Shown here in pieces: positions 47,503-60,259 of a stretch of DNA of 64,000 nt (its first letter is position 1; each line of letters begins with the position of its first letter). Both the position numbers and the translations under genes were made by a program. The stretch spans positions 3,401,760 to 3,465,759 of the forward strand of contig CM070727.1 of NCBI GenBank assembly GCA_036346275.1, read 5' to 3'. The notes beneath the pieces were generated by a model. That model saw only the letters and a program-made list of their open reading frames with translations. It made no database searches and had not been told where the DNA came from. The DNA comes from Otatea glauca (lineage: Eukaryota > Streptophyta > Magnoliopsida > Poales > Poaceae).

Positions 47503-47793
47503 GGGCATGTCCAATGGTCCATGAAAACTATATGTGAGATTATGTGACGTAAAATTTTAGATAATGTAGAGGAGAGAGAATAAGAAGAGAGAAAAATATT
47601 CTCTACTATTTAACAGACGGTTTTATAGATACTTTTCTATTTTATATACCATTGTATAGACAGTCTGTTAATTAGATGAGAGACTATTACAGACAACTAT
47701 ACAGACGATTCATTGTATGAGTTATTTTTAGTGTTGTCCATAGATGATATGGAGATATATTACAGACAGCTGCTGTCTATTACAGATATGCCC
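47503..47793. repeat. Tourist-like MITE (PIF/Harbinger type)
   Basis: The ends GGGCATGTCC and, on the complement, GGGCATATCTG are flanked on both sides by TAA (47500-47502 and 47794-47796), the 3-bp target duplication of this superfamily. The interior has repeated ACAGAC-type words. Confidence 0.75.
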
Positions 47794-47796
47794 TAA

Positions 47797-49483
47797 GTTG
47801 GGGTTGTGACTAGATGTAAGACGTGTTGTCAAAGCATATATGCACAGTTGGAGCGGGGTATTTCAGTAGAAATTTTGAATGATATACTATGTTTCTTAAA
47901 TATGCCCTAAGAATTTAAATGGGATATGGTTGGCTCGCGTTGAAAAAAAAAAAAAAAAAAGAAATTATGACAATTGCCGATAATTGTGCAAGGCAGCTCT
48001 TTTGGCAACTGAAATCACCTACGGTCATAGTAGCACTATAAGTTAAGGACTGTGCACGATCTTTACGTTCATTTATTTACGTAATGTGATATAGTATTTC
48101 TTGCCATAGTACTGTTTGGCACACTATTAGCTACAATATTTCTGCAGTTTTGAACAGTGCTTAAGAAATTAAGACGCAGTTATACTTACCAACTGTACAG
48201 TAACTTCCCCCGCTAGGACAAAATGAAAGTGGGCTTGGGACAAAATGAATAGTGTGAGAAGACAAGAACAGAGTGCTACCTATCTGCTGGCACTTTTTTT
48301 TTTTTTTGCTATAGTCTCGCGATGAAAATTCTTGCAAATGATTATATTCATTGTTGATACTGCTGGGAATAGGAAAACATGAGACATGACAGATTCTAAA
48401 GCAATGTACTACCCCTCGTCTTCTTTTCGTTGGCCATTGCAGTATAGTAGTAAATAGTAAGGGTGTCTCCTTTTGTTTCTTTCTCTACACCCATTACGTG
48501 GTGAACAGCTTAGTAACCCCACAAACTACCACACTCTTCCAAGATAGAAAATCATTGTCAACACACGGAGGATAGCACATGAAAAAGCTGCGTACTATCA
48601 CCCTTTCTGCCCTAGCCATACTGTTACGCTCTTTCCAGAAAATCACTTTTTTTTTACCTGAGATTTTTTAAAATCTAGTCTCCTAGTAAACATAATTGAA
48701 AAAAATAGTCCCACGTGTCACCTTCCGATCCTTTTGCGGTCGGATACGAGGTTATTCTTGTAATTACATTCATAAAAGGGCTAGATTTACTTAAAAAAAA
48801 TTACTATAAGACTAGAAAAATGATAACTTCTCTCCTCCGTTTTGTTAATGTTCTTGCTCTCATGATAAGTGAGAAAGGAAAACCAAAAGGAAAAAAAAAG
48901 AGGGAAATAACTTGTCATGGATGAATGCTGCAGGCTAAGAGGAGTAGGGCTCTTCATGGGGAATCCTTAGGCGCTGTTAGAGTGGGGAAGACGAGAGGGG
49001 GCATATGGTCCCATGAAGTACGTGCATTGAGTTGTTGGTGAGGGGTCACGCGCCCCTCGTCACCCGCAGCAAATTACCAAATTCTACAGAACCGTTAGGC
49101 TCCAACACATACAAAAGTGTGATCTATCTCACTGCTGATCAGCAGTGCTCAGACCAGGGATGTGTCGGCACTCGGCAGTGTGCTACTGTGCTGTAGACCT
49201 GTAGTACTACTGCACTTGTGCACACCGCATGAGACTTCTCCTTCACGAGATAATCACAGGTTTATTGGTTCAGGTACCTCCGTTTATGCATTCTGAAACT
49301 ATGTACTTACATGTTTTAAGTGTTTAACAATGACAGAAGGCTTATAAGCCTTAACATTTTCAGCAGAAAGGAATTTAGCGTAATTACACGAGATAACTAG
49401 GAAACATCAAATAGTTTAGTTTTTAAGTGGCTTTTGATATAAGCTAGAAGCTATATTTAACTAGCAAAAGCCAAAAACCGAAA
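47797..49483. other. Intergenic, nothing assignable
   Basis: A-rich and T-rich runs occur (for example 47942-47960 and 48296-48307). No coding pattern or defined repeat is recognised. Confidence 0.4.
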
Positions 49484-49491
49484 GCTAGACT

Positions 49492-50420
49492 TAGGGGTAG
49501 GCAATTATAAACCGAAACCGAAAAACCGAATCGAATTAACCGAAAAAATTGGTTTTTTCGGTTCGGTTTTTATTTTCATACTGTTTGGGGTTTTTTTCGG
49601 TTCGGTTTTGTGATATGAAACACCGAAAAACCGAAATCACACATCCCGTCAAAATTCCCCATCCGGCATAGCTGGCACTCCTCGCCTCCTCCAGTCCTCC
49701 ATCCCTCGCCCTCTCGATGCCTCCTCTCTCTGCGCACCGATGCACGACAAGCCGACTGCCTTCTCTCTACAGCATCTCCGCGCGTGGCTCAAGCTCCCTC
49801 CCTCGCACCTGTCGGCGGCCGCCTCCCTCCCTTGCCCCCGCGTCGCTGCACGGCTCCCTCCCTCGCCCCCGCCGCCTCCCTCCCTCTCCCTCACACGGCT
49901 CCGTCAAGCCCCCTCGCCCCCTGGCCTCCTGCCACCCCCTGGCCTCTCGCCTCCTACCGCCCCCTCAGCCCTTGCCTCGCCCTCGCTACCCTCCTCCACT
50001 CTTCCCTCCCTCGCCATCTCGGCTGGTCGCTGGTCGGCCGCCTCCTCTCTCCGCGTACGGTTGGCTGACCGCCTCCTCTCTCCGCGCGTGGCTTGGGCTC
50101 CCTTCCTTGCACCTACAGGCCGTCGCCTCCCTCCCTCGTCCCCTCCACCGCCCCTACCTCCCCCTCCGATGCGGGCATGGTGATGGAGATAGCGACGACG
50201 TGCGCGGTGACGGCGAGCACGGGCGGGGAGCACAGGGGAGTCGCCGAGTCGGGGCCTACTGCTTGGATTTTTTTCGGTGAACCGAAATAACCGAACCGAA
50301 CAAATTCGGTTTTTCGGTTCGATTTTTGAAAATAATCGGTTCGATTCGGTTAGCAATTCTCAAAAACTGAAATATTTTTAAACGAAAAACCGAACCGATA
50401 AAACCGAATGCCCACCCCTA
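49492..50420. mobile_element. hAT element, 929 bp, with GC-rich internal cargo
   Basis: It is flanked by exact 8-bp duplications GCTAGACT (49484-49491 and 50421-50428). The ends read TAGGGGTAGGCAATTATAAA and, on the complement, TAGGGGTGGGCATTCGGTTT, with dense AACCGAA/TTCGGTT words at both sides. Between about 49650 and 50265 lies a GC-rich, C-rich block with a 187-codon plus-strand frame and a 150-codon minus-strand frame, neither with a domain I recognise. It may be captured host sequence, as in Pack-type elements, or simple C-rich sequence. Confidence 0.85.
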
Positions 50421-50733
50421 GCTAGACTGGATCTGTTTTTGTACCTTATTGCTACGGAAAATTAACTATTTTTCAAACGGTCTTTTATAAAAAAGGTACA
50501 TCTGCTTTTCAACAAAAAAAAACAGCTTTTCAGAAATGCTATAGCTCCCCTAAACAGGCTCTTGGTTGGTGCACCGGCCCAATTGCATAACTAGTCTCGT
50601 AAACTAATTAAGCTTGGATGACATTGGAATTTATACGGATTTCAACAGCTCAGTACTATGTTGAATTATAACAACTACTATATCTGATCAATTTTGCACT
50701 ATCCTAATATGGACCTACTAAATAAATGATATA

Positions 50734-51054
50734 CTTCATTCGTTCAGAAATATAAGACATATTTTAACTTTACATAAGGATTAAGGTTAGGGTGAAATTA
50801 AGAAAGTTACAAGTGAACATAACTTAGATACCCCTACTAAATTGTCTTGGAAGATGAGAGATAATAGTTTGTGTGTGGTGGTAATTAATAAATGCATGTA
50901 GTTGAGAAAGAATAAATAGGGGTATAGTAAGAAAAATCTCATTAAATTTACGTGCTATATTTATATTTCTGAATAAAATCATTCAAACTATAGTTCTTAT
51001 ATTTCTAAAGAAAATTATTTAAATTATACACCTTATATTTCTGAACGAAGAAAG
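50734..51054. repeat. Stowaway MITE, 321 bp
   Basis: The ends CTTCATTCGTTCAGAAATAT and, on the complement, CTTTCTTCGTTCAGAAATAT are near-perfect inverted repeats, each bounded by TA. The pattern is that of Stowaway elements of grasses. Confidence 0.8.
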
Positions 51055-51056
51055 TA

Positions 51057-52089
51057 TATCTATATCTTTTTCTTAGGGCTAATACTTGTGAAAATTTCTA
51101 CCTTCTCGGGGTGAATGACCTAGCTCCTTTAAGCTGAAACTAAAACTCTCGAATATTAGCGCCAATACGCCGCCCATAATGCACAAACCGTTATACATCA
51201 GAACTCCCACCAGATTTTAGATTCATTGTTTGGTGAGGCCACATGGCTAACATCGGCTAGCTAGCCCTAGGTAACTAAGCGTAGCATGCAGGGGCATACA
51301 AAAAATTCGGACAGTCTGGTCCAGCAGTAAAGAGATCCAATACAGTAGTTAACATCGCAAATTTAGCAGTTGTAGATGAACGTCGGATAAAAAAACAAAA
51401 ATTAAAATCTTGTGTAGTGCTGTCAGAAAACACTGTCAAAAAGCGATAAGTCAGTGACTGCCACCGTTACGTCTATACAGGAACTCTATCCGGTCCAGCA
51501 CAGGACGGTGCATGTACAATTATTGGCACTTGCGATCACTGCCATGTCACACACGTCACAGATAAACAACTCGTCCAGCTTGGCTCCACTCCCGAACTAG
51601 CTAGCGATCGATCAGTAATTCCTTTGCATGGAAGAAAAACCGAATGATCAGATGAACTCATGATCACCGAATGGACCCATGCATCGATCATTGGAGCAGT
51701 TAGAATGTTGGATCATATCGATCCCCATTGCACAATCCAGCATTGTTCTGCGGCAATATGTGTGTTTTGAGTGGCCGTTGGGGCCAACGATCTTTATGCA
51801 GCCGCTGAGCTGCACCAGCAGCAGCAGCATTCTAATCTTTTCTTTTTGTGAGCTAGGTAGAGCATCATCCACTTTCTGAGTAGTCTTTTCTCTCTCTGCG
51901 AAAGGGATAAAGGAAAGGTTGGGTTAGGCCTTAGGGCTCCTTTAATTTGTTCTTGCTCCCATAAATTTTGGAATTATCATACTTTTGCTAAACACTAAAG
52001 ATGCTAAGTAAATATAACATTATAGACCGATTTGTCTTCTAAATATCAGCTTTAAATTTTTCACTGAAGTTGGCACAAATAGGGTCACA
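51057..52089. other. Intergenic, no gene recognised
   Basis: A short frame near 51648-51872 on the minus strand lacks a recognisable domain. The remainder is ordinary AT-rich sequence. Confidence 0.4.
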
Positions 52090-53790
52090 AATGTGGTTGA
52101 ACTTGTTGTATGTCTTACGCAGACGACTTTCATGCCTGATAGGAATATAATGGATGGTGTGATCATTCTTCATGAAACAATTCACGAGATGTATAGGAAA
52201 AAATTAAATGGGGTGATCTACGAGGTGGACTTTGAAAAGGCCTATGACAAGGTCAAATGGCCTTTTATTCAACAGATTTTAAGAATGAAAGGCTTTTCGC
52301 TACAGTGGTGCGTTTGGGTTGAGAACTTTGTTACTTGGGGAAGTGTTGGCATCAAGGTCAACAATGATATTGGTCTATATTTTCAGACCCGAAAAGGGCT
52401 GCAGCAGGGTGACCCATTATCAAACATATTATTTAACATTGTCGTGGATATGTTGGCGATCATTTTAGATCGTGCCAAAAAGAATGGGCAAATATGTGGA
52501 GTAGTACCCCACTTGGTGGATGATAGGTTATCAAGTTTACAGTATGCAGATGGCAATATTTTATTTATGGAACATCATTTCGAACAAGCCAAAAATATGA
52601 AGTTATTGTTATGTGCTTTTGAACAACTTTCTGGCCTTAAAATCAATTTCCATAAGGGTGAAATATTCTGTTTTGGTGATGCTAAGGAATTTGAGGCTCA
52701 ATACACCCAACTTTTTTGGTGTGGGTTGGGCAATTTGCACTTTGATACTTTGGCATACTAATTCATTAAAGAAAATTGAGAAACGGTGAGTGGAAGGGGT
52801 AGATGAAGGATTTGAGAAACTATTGAGAAGTTGGAAAGGCAAGCATTTATCTACTGGAGGTTGTTTAGTCTTTTTAACGTTTGTGCTTAGAGTCTATCCA
52901 TGTTTATGTTATCTTTTTTTGAGATACTACGTGAGATTCTCAAATGGTTGGATTATTACAGATCCAGATTTTTCTGGCAAAGTGATAACCATAAGAAAAA
53001 ATATATGTTAGCTAAGTGGAATATTTTATGCCGACCCAAGGACCAAGGAGGCATGGGTATTCAAGACCTTGCTGTAAAAAATATTTTCTTGATTAGTAAA
53101 TGGATTTTCAAGCTTCTTAATGAAGATGGTGTCTGGTAAAATCTCCTTAGAAGAAAGTATCTGGGAGTAAGACTCTTTTTTATGTAGAAAGAAAGCCAGG
53201 GAATTCTTATTTTTGGACTAGGCTAATGAGGATCAAACATAATTTCTTCATATTTGAATCCTTTTAAATTCATAATGGATCTAAAATTTGATTTTGGCAG
53301 GATCCATGGCTTGGAAATAACCCCCTCAATATACAATACACACGACTCTTTCAAATTGTCTGGAACAAACAAGCCACGGTAGCTGAAGTAATGAGCTCTA
53401 TCCCACTTAATGTGCCTTTTCGACGAGCCATTACGGGACATAATTTACTAACCTTGCATGAGCTTGTTACAAAGGTTGCTGATGTGGAGTTAACAACAGA
53501 AAGGGATGTTTTTTTGATGGAATCTCCATCAAAAAGGATAGTTTTTAGTCCAATTCATGTATCAAGCCTTAATGCATCAAAATGTCTCGATTACAAACCG
53601 TCAATTGTCGAAGCTTAAGGTGCCTTTAAAAATATTTTTTATGGTACCTACGTCGTGGGGTGATATTGACAAAGGATAACCTCAGTAAAAGAAATTGAAA
53701 TGGTAGTAAGAAATATTGTTTTTGTAACAATGATAAAACTATACAACACCTCTTTTTTTATTGCTACTTTGCTCGTGATCCTGTTCCTAT
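52090..53790 (+). mobile_element. LINE (non-LTR) reverse transcriptase remnant
   Basis: A 222-codon frame (52093-52761) carries reverse-transcriptase motifs: VDFEKAYDKVKWPF, KGLQQGDPLSNILFNIVVDM and LQYADGNILF. The catalytic YADD box reads YADG, so a metal-binding Asp is lost. The downstream thumb and C-terminal region survive in shifted frames: CRPKDQGGMGIQDLAVKN, then TKDNLSKRNW and a CFCNNDKTIQHLFF-CYFA zinc-binding end near 53760. The upstream endonuclease part is absent. This is a dead, 5'-truncated plant LINE copy. Confidence 0.88.
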
Positions 53791-55574
53791 ACAAGACCAG
53801 AGTGAAAATAGGCCGCATATGGTATTCTCATTCGGGGATGAGGATGAAGTGAAAGATAAATCAGAGCATGACAACTTTCAGGATGAACTGTTGATGGAAT
53901 TGAATTTTGCCTTGAAATCCATCAACATTAGAATAAGAAAGGTGATGAAAGTGATACAAATATTCATATTTTAAGACCCTCCTCATCAGACAAGATGTTG
54001 CCTCAATGCATCTAGGATGTTTTAATATTCAATTGCAAAATCTATAACTGGTTGTGCCTTGTAAATATCGTTGCAGAAATATCTAAAGAGAAGAAAATTT
54101 CGATCAACATATACTAATCATGGAGTTCTGCCAAGAGAGGTAGGGAAAAATATTATTTCATAGTTCAAGACAAGAAGACCTTACCACAAATATGATAACG
54201 AAATATTTCATAGTTCAAGTGACAATATATTAACAAAATATGATATATACCACAAATATCAACAAGCGTACATTGAAAAACCACATTATTTCATAGTTCA
54301 AGACAAAAAGACCTTAAGGTTTTTTCATGTCTGCCATCATATGTGCCATAGCTTCCGCAATAGAGGCTTCCCGATTCTCTCTAAAGTTTCACAATTTGAG
54401 TACAGTGCCGATTTATTTGACACCAACAACCAATTGATCTCCAGTCATATCTCTTAATCCCTACAAATTAAAAGCGATCATGTTGTTATGAAAATGGTGT
54501 CTTAGTATATTATCAGTAACCACATCGAATTGACCATATTAGTCAAAAGCATTCTTACTCCTTATCTAACCTCTAACCAGACTAATTCATCAGAAACCAG
54601 AATTTTGTGTGCTGTGGCAGTATAAGTGACTTTCTATTTTTTTTGTAACTCCATCGTATGCAAACAAAAGCTACAACAACATTAAAATAATTGATGGGGA
54701 GCCAGCAGCTCAAGTTTGCCCACTTCTATGGGAAAGCATACCACACTACCAGCTATCTTCATGTCTTCAGTGCAATATTACAAAATGAGCCTTTTATCAA
54801 CAGTCCAACTTGACTATATTGTGCATTTGAAAGAATAAAATGCCAAAATAGCATAGAGGCCAAAATACATATACACTGTCATAATCAGGATATGTAACAA
54901 CAACATTGTCCATCCTCGGACTTCATGTCAAATTTTACCCATGATAGTCACAATCCCTTTTTCTATGAGTAACACTCATTTACGAATTCAAAAAAGCAAT
55001 AATGCAAGGTTAAACACATTTTCTGTCCTAAGCATGGACTCATCAGATTTCAAGTATTGAATATTGCTCCTGTCCCAAATATACAAAACATTGACATCCT
55101 TCCCAAAACAATCAATCATCCTATCTTCTAAATGCCTACATTGCTCCTCACTACAGCACTTCCACATTTTCAGAATACAAGGACTCATCTATATAAAAAT
55201 CTACTTTCTCTCTCTATAGGTTTCAAAACATCAATACTTATATGCATATCATAATCTCAGTGCACAGGGGGAAACTCTCTAAATCATACACCACTCGGTC
55301 ACAGAAGTATACATAATGCATGCATATCTACTCCTTGTGGCAAATAACAATACAATTATATACACTTCTTAACACATAACAGCTAGCACAATACACCATC
55401 AGATATTAGCATAGATATGAGGATTATCAGTCAATCATCATTCGCAAACTCAAAATGCTATCCACCCCTCCTTGTGCTCTCATGAGTTATAGGATACATA
55501 CCCTACTCAAGCATACTACAGACACTTGAGTCACATATGATTTCACAACTACAATATTAGGTTCATACACAACT
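53791..55574. other. AT-rich region with local duplications
   Basis: A phrase with ATTTCATAGTTCAAGACAA recurs near 54155 and 54290, with a third partial copy near 54205. No gene is recognised. It may be the interior of a CACTA-like element whose right end is at 56125. Confidence 0.45.
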
Positions 55575-55830
55575 CACTAACGGGGAGGAGGAGGAGGTCC
55601 CCGACGGAGAAGGTGCTCACGACTGGGATGGTCGTCGTCGCCCTCACGGCCTTGTGCTCGCGGGATGGCCGTCGTCGCCCCCACGGATGCCGGAGAGGAG
55701 GATGTCGATTGAGGAGGAGGAGCGCTGGGGAGGAGGATGCTGATCGAGGAGAAGGTCGCCAGGAGGAGGATGCCAGTGAGGATTTCGTCCAAGAGGATGA
55801 TTGCCAGGGGGCTAGGGTTTGCGGGAGACG
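55575..55830. other. GC-rich exon-like segment
   Basis: It is rich in GGAGGAGGA and GTCGTCGCC words and open in several frames. It lies just inside a CACTA end, like the GC-rich segment beside the internal subterminal block at 10360 in the other element. Confidence 0.35.
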
Positions 55831-55859
55831 AAATGCATGGATCTGCGCTATGAACCTCT

Positions 55860-56125
55860 GTCGGTATGTTTATATAGTGTTCTGAGTTCATATCAAAGAC
55901 GGTTCATAGTTAGAATCGTCTGTAATGTGAACTTATCGCATACGGTTCGTATTTAAAATCATCTGTGATATTGATGTATATCACTGACGGTTTATGAAGA
56001 GTACCGTCTGTGATTATCTCACTGAAGGTTTCACTATAGAACCATCAGTGATATTCCTTATCACAGACGATTTTTCTTAACCGTCTGTGTCGAAGCGTCT
56101 AATATAAACCTTTTCTGTAGCAGTG
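55860..56125. mobile_element. Orphan end of a second, unrelated CACTA element
   Basis: The complement of the right border reads CACTGCTACAGAAAAGG, a CACTA-type terminus. Next to it are palindromic subterminal repeats of the ATCACTGACGGTT / AACCGTCTGTGAT type. These differ from the TGCCGGTT motif of the big element. I found no matching left border in the window. Confidence 0.7.
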
Positions 56126-56570
56126 TTGGTTTCTCTTTATCCTTAGCTTTGTTTGGACAGAAAGGAATGGTACGATCTGATGTACTACTATTACATTTTC
56201 CCCTGGTGCAACTACGCGCAAAGCATGCATACCTATTAGCTTGGTTGTTCAGTACTGCATCATGCTTGCATGCATGCAAGCTTCCCGGACACACGCCTCA
56301 TTTTAAGTCGACGTCACCTTTGCTTTTCTTTCTGCAGGCTTCCTTGTGATGGCCAAAGAAGAAAGAAGTATGTCCATGTGTTCCTTTAAACGAAAAGGTG
56401 TGTTCATGTCGACAAATTTATACTCCCTCTTACAAGAAAATATGACGCTTTGGACAAGACAGTCTCCAACAAGTAACTTAATTTGACCACCATCAAATTC
56501 CAAAGTAATTTGTAGATAAAAATATAAAATTTTGTATTGTGAAAGTACTTGTTATAGCAAATCTAAGGTA

Positions 56571-56741
56571 CTCCCTCCGTTTACAAATGTAGGTCGATTT
56601 TGACTTTTCACGTCTTCAATGCATGACTTTGACTATAGTTAATTATATATATAAGCAAGACAAGTCTAATGATATTATTTTTAAGTAGTCAACCTATATA
56701 CTTTATTATATATTAATGATCACATTTGTGGACAGAGAGAG
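56571..56741. repeat. Stowaway MITE, 171 bp
   Basis: The ends CTCCCTCCGTTTACAAATGT and, on the complement, CTCTCTCTGTCCACAAATGT are each bounded by TA. This is the classic CTCCCTCCGT terminus of Stowaway elements. Confidence 0.85.
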
Positions 56742-56743
56742 TA

Positions 56744-59389
56744 CTATTTTTATAGGACAAATCTATATAGTTTCGTACATATTGGTGGTTATTCTAAACA
56801 GGCTATTGACAAGTCCGAGGTGTTTGCCAGTAGGAGTCGGCCGTCCCTATGCCAGCGGTTAGGAAACTTTTGTTGATCTCTTCCCATTTCTCAGGCCAAC
56901 TCAACTCGTACAAGATCAAAGAACATATTCGATGCTTGCGTCCTTTGTTCTGTACATGTAGCCGGAATCCTTCTCCTTTGATTTCTCCCCATGCAGCTAC
57001 TCTTCTACGTAGCACTTCTTCCCCCTCACATCCATAGCTTCTTCCAGTAAGGTATTTCTTTCCTTCAGAGTTCAGACCACTCACTTCCCTTTCTTTTTCA
57101 TAGGCTTTTAGCTCACTGGGGAGTTATAGTTGTTGCTAAGTAAAGGAGCCCCAGATATATTCATCGCCATCTCCAGGGAATCATGCCTCCATCTCCATGT
57201 TTCGATCGATGGCCATGCATGCCATTGTGTTGTGTTGTGACATGACATCACGGATCATGATATGGAGCAAATATGCCTGGCTAGTAAGTGCCAACAGCCT
57301 TGATACAAAAGCTTCGAGCTAAAGGAAAGGGAGAAAGAGAGGGGATAAATACACTACTCATGATGTCGCCCTACTATGTCAGCTTTTGCCCCTCCCCATT
57401 GTATGATTGTATCATCCGACCGACCTAACCCGGCTAGCTCACTCATTCTCCTTTCTTCTCACTGTATGGACTCGCCGTAAAAGTGTGCTCCTTACCACCG
57501 AAGTAACGAGCCTGACAGTGTTGTCACTATGGTGAAACTGCGTATGACAGCTAAAAGCTTTCACCGTCAGATTTTCGTCATATTCATCGTGATGAGACGT
57601 GAGATATATGTTAATAAGATTGTGTCGTAGGTGACCATAAATAGTTCGAACTTCGAAGCATGACATGGTCGTGAGAAGGACACGAAGGAGCAAGGGCAAC
57701 CAAACAACGCAGGAAGCCTGAAGCGACATGAAAGGATGGAGGGGAGAAAAGGCAAGGAAGAAATGAGCACAAGAGGAGGTGTCGCAGACTCTGGAGACGA
57801 CAGGTTGCAGTCTTGGGCAAAGCCTGCTTGGGCTCTACGGCCCTGATTCGTGTAGCATGGCCCAAGAGGAATCCATTCATGGCAGAGCTCCCTGTTTTTG
57901 CTTCTCTCCTTCAGATTGGAAATGTTCCGCTCATTCGATCGACCTGCGACTCTGCGAGTTGTTGGCCCAACAAGTTACACCCACAAAACGAGCAAGTTTC
58001 TGTATTTAATTCTCTTGTTATTAAATGCATGAATAAAGATAATGCCGATAGATTAGTCATCAAAAGCACTCACTTTCGCGATATCATAATTTTTTATAAG
58101 CTATAATCACAAAACTAGTGGCCCAAATGGTGGCGCTTTGAGCCTTTGACCACTGTCGAAATTCTAAAGTGGCATTTCACATAGACAGAGAGAGAGAGCA
58201 AATACGGAGCAGGAATGCCGTAGCAGAAGTCCAGTAGACTGGCCCCAATAATGCTGCAGATTGCAAGATCTGACGGCCGGTGCGACATACTCGTGACCGA
58301 AGGGCTCAAACCCAACTGATGTGAGTCGAAATCATATACAAATTCATATCACTGGAACAACAATTTGGGGTTAGAAGAGAAGAACTAGAGAAAAGGGAAA
58401 GAACAGCAGAAAGTGGATAGAATCTGATGTCATTTCTTTTTTAGCCAAAAAGTTGACACAGGTCTTACACTTATACCCCTCACCCTCTCCACTGACTCAC
58501 AGCAACGCAACACCCGCCCAACCCAGGCGTTCCGGTTTGTTTGATAAATTTATATTTTATTCGCTTATTTCATATTAGTATTGTCATATTAGCACATTGT
58601 AAATTTTAGTAGTCGTCCGCCACTATGCTACACCACCATCAATCTCCTCTGTCCTGACCCCTCCTTGGCATCTGAACTTGCATCAATGACTAGGTGCGGC
58701 CTGCGGCACTGGTACCAGTATATTTATTAATATCGTATCAGTACCGGTTGATATGACTGAATGTATTATTTTGGTTCTTCAACCAGTATAAAGTAGTTAT
58801 ATGTAAAGCGACAATCTCGATATAGTCAATACCGCTTCGATATAGGTTAATACCGGTTTCAATATCAATCAATACCAGTTATACCAATGGAATTGATAAT
58901 ATGGTTTATTGAACTATATGTTATATTTGATATTATTACTATGTATTTAGAGTAATATTATAAGTAAAATTCGGTGTACGTATAATTAGACATGTGTATA
59001 CTTATAAATATAAATTATTATATTAAACCCGAAACGGTATACCAGTATAATCCGATACTAAAATGTATTATTCTAAAAATCGAACTAGTATAGACTCTGA
59101 TACGGTATTGACAAACATGGGTATCTATACCCCTTTATAATGCATCTAAGCAATTTTTTCTACGTCCACCCTAAATAATGCACCTCATTAGAGATGGCTC
59201 AATGTTCGTGCACCCAGCAAAACGTCCTCAGAAACTTGCATTCATCAAAATGAACGTATCAGATCTTTCCTCAGTTTTACTCACCCACATCCGATGGTCG
59301 TTGTTTAATGTGTCTAACTCATTCATTCATGTGGCCCACAATAAGAGAGTCCGCACATATATATTTCAATTGAACTATATATATGGAAT
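56744..59389. other. Intergenic region upstream of the IPT locus
   Basis: No gene is recognised; overlapping short frames near 57440-58110 show no domain. Around 58700-59110, words such as CAGTACCGGTTGATAT and ATACCGGTTTC appear on both strands, suggesting an old hAT-type repeat. Confidence 0.4.
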
Positions 59390-59527
59390 TTATGTTGCAA
59401 ATCTAATCCCATTTGATTTCGATTCAATATTTACCATACCAGTCAGTACCATGAATCGCGCGCTTAATTTTCTTCCATTCATGCATGTGCACTACATTCT
59501 ATACAAGGCGCTCACGTACCGCCGCCA
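59390..59527 (+). repeat. Duplicated IPT upstream sequence, copy A
   Basis: It is 138 bp long and nearly identical to 60078-60215 (only a few differences), beginning ATGTTGCAAATCTAA and ending at CACGTACCGCCGCCA. It marks the start of the first unit of a tandem duplication with a 688-bp offset. Confidence 0.9.
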
Positions 59528-59772
59528 TAATATTATTTAGCGAAAAATATTATATAAGGAATGTGTGTATGAAATGCAATTATCGTGTGATAAATATAAG
59601 GAATAAGTTCATTTTAGGACTTATTCCTAAACACACTATGGGAAGTAACAGATATTCTGATAATAATTAGCCTCAATCAGGACGCACAAATGGTGCTATA
59701 TGTTAGCATTCATATTTGGATGACAATTAGGGAAGCCATTATTGGTCCAGCTTTCCAGGATGACATACTGCT

Positions 59773-60066
59773 GCCCGCGCGGTGTTCGACCCGCCCGACG
59801 CCGACTACACCAGGGGCTTGCGCCGCGCGATCGGCCTGCCGGAGATGGACGCGTACCTTCGCGCAGAGCGGGAGGCGGCGGAGGCTGTCGACGCCGCGCT
59901 CGCGGAGGCGATCTTCGCGCGCGCGATGACGTGGAGGAGATCAAGGGCAACACCTTCGGCTGGTGGTCGCGCAGTGGAGAAGATCGGAGGATAAGCATCT
60001 TTGGAGGGTGGGACGTGCAGTGCGTGGACTGCATGGATGTGTTGATGCGCATGGCGGGCGGCATGA
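59773..60066 (+). pseudogene. Isopentenyltransferase (IPT) C-terminal fragment
   Basis: FDPPDADYTRGLRRAIGLPE and MDAYLRAEREAAEAVDAALA match the C-terminal part of the complete copy at 60765-60890 almost word for word. After AEAIFARA the frame is lost, and VEEIKGNTFG appears in another frame. The last recognisable bases, GATGCGCATGGCGGGCGGC, run straight into the upstream sequence of the next copy. The N-terminal two thirds with the P-loop are absent. This is the collapsed first unit of a tandem IPT duplication. Confidence 0.88.
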
Positions 60067-60077
60067 ATGGAAGAAAA

Positions 60078-60215
60078 TTATGTTGCAAATCTAAACCCAT
60101 TTGATTTCGATTCAATATTTACCATACCAGTCAGTACCATGAATCGCGCGCTTAATTTTCTTCCATTCATGCATGTGCACCACATCCTATACAAGGCGCT
60201 CACGTACCGCCGCCA
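60078..60215 (+). promoter_or_regulatory. Duplicated IPT upstream sequence, copy B
   Basis: This is the second 138-bp copy, ending 44 bp before the IPT start codon. It is probably promoter or leader sequence, as its duplicate lies before the other IPT fragment. A TATATATATGG stretch lies just upstream of copy A but not of copy B. Confidence 0.6.
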
Positions 60216-60259
60216 CTTCCCACGATCCGGCACGTATGCTCGTCATGCACTGATCCACG

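Noticed and set aside
49717..50356. 187- and 150-codon frames
   Set aside because: They lie in C-rich sequence inside a hAT element, with Pro/Ser/Arg-rich low-complexity peptides and no domain.
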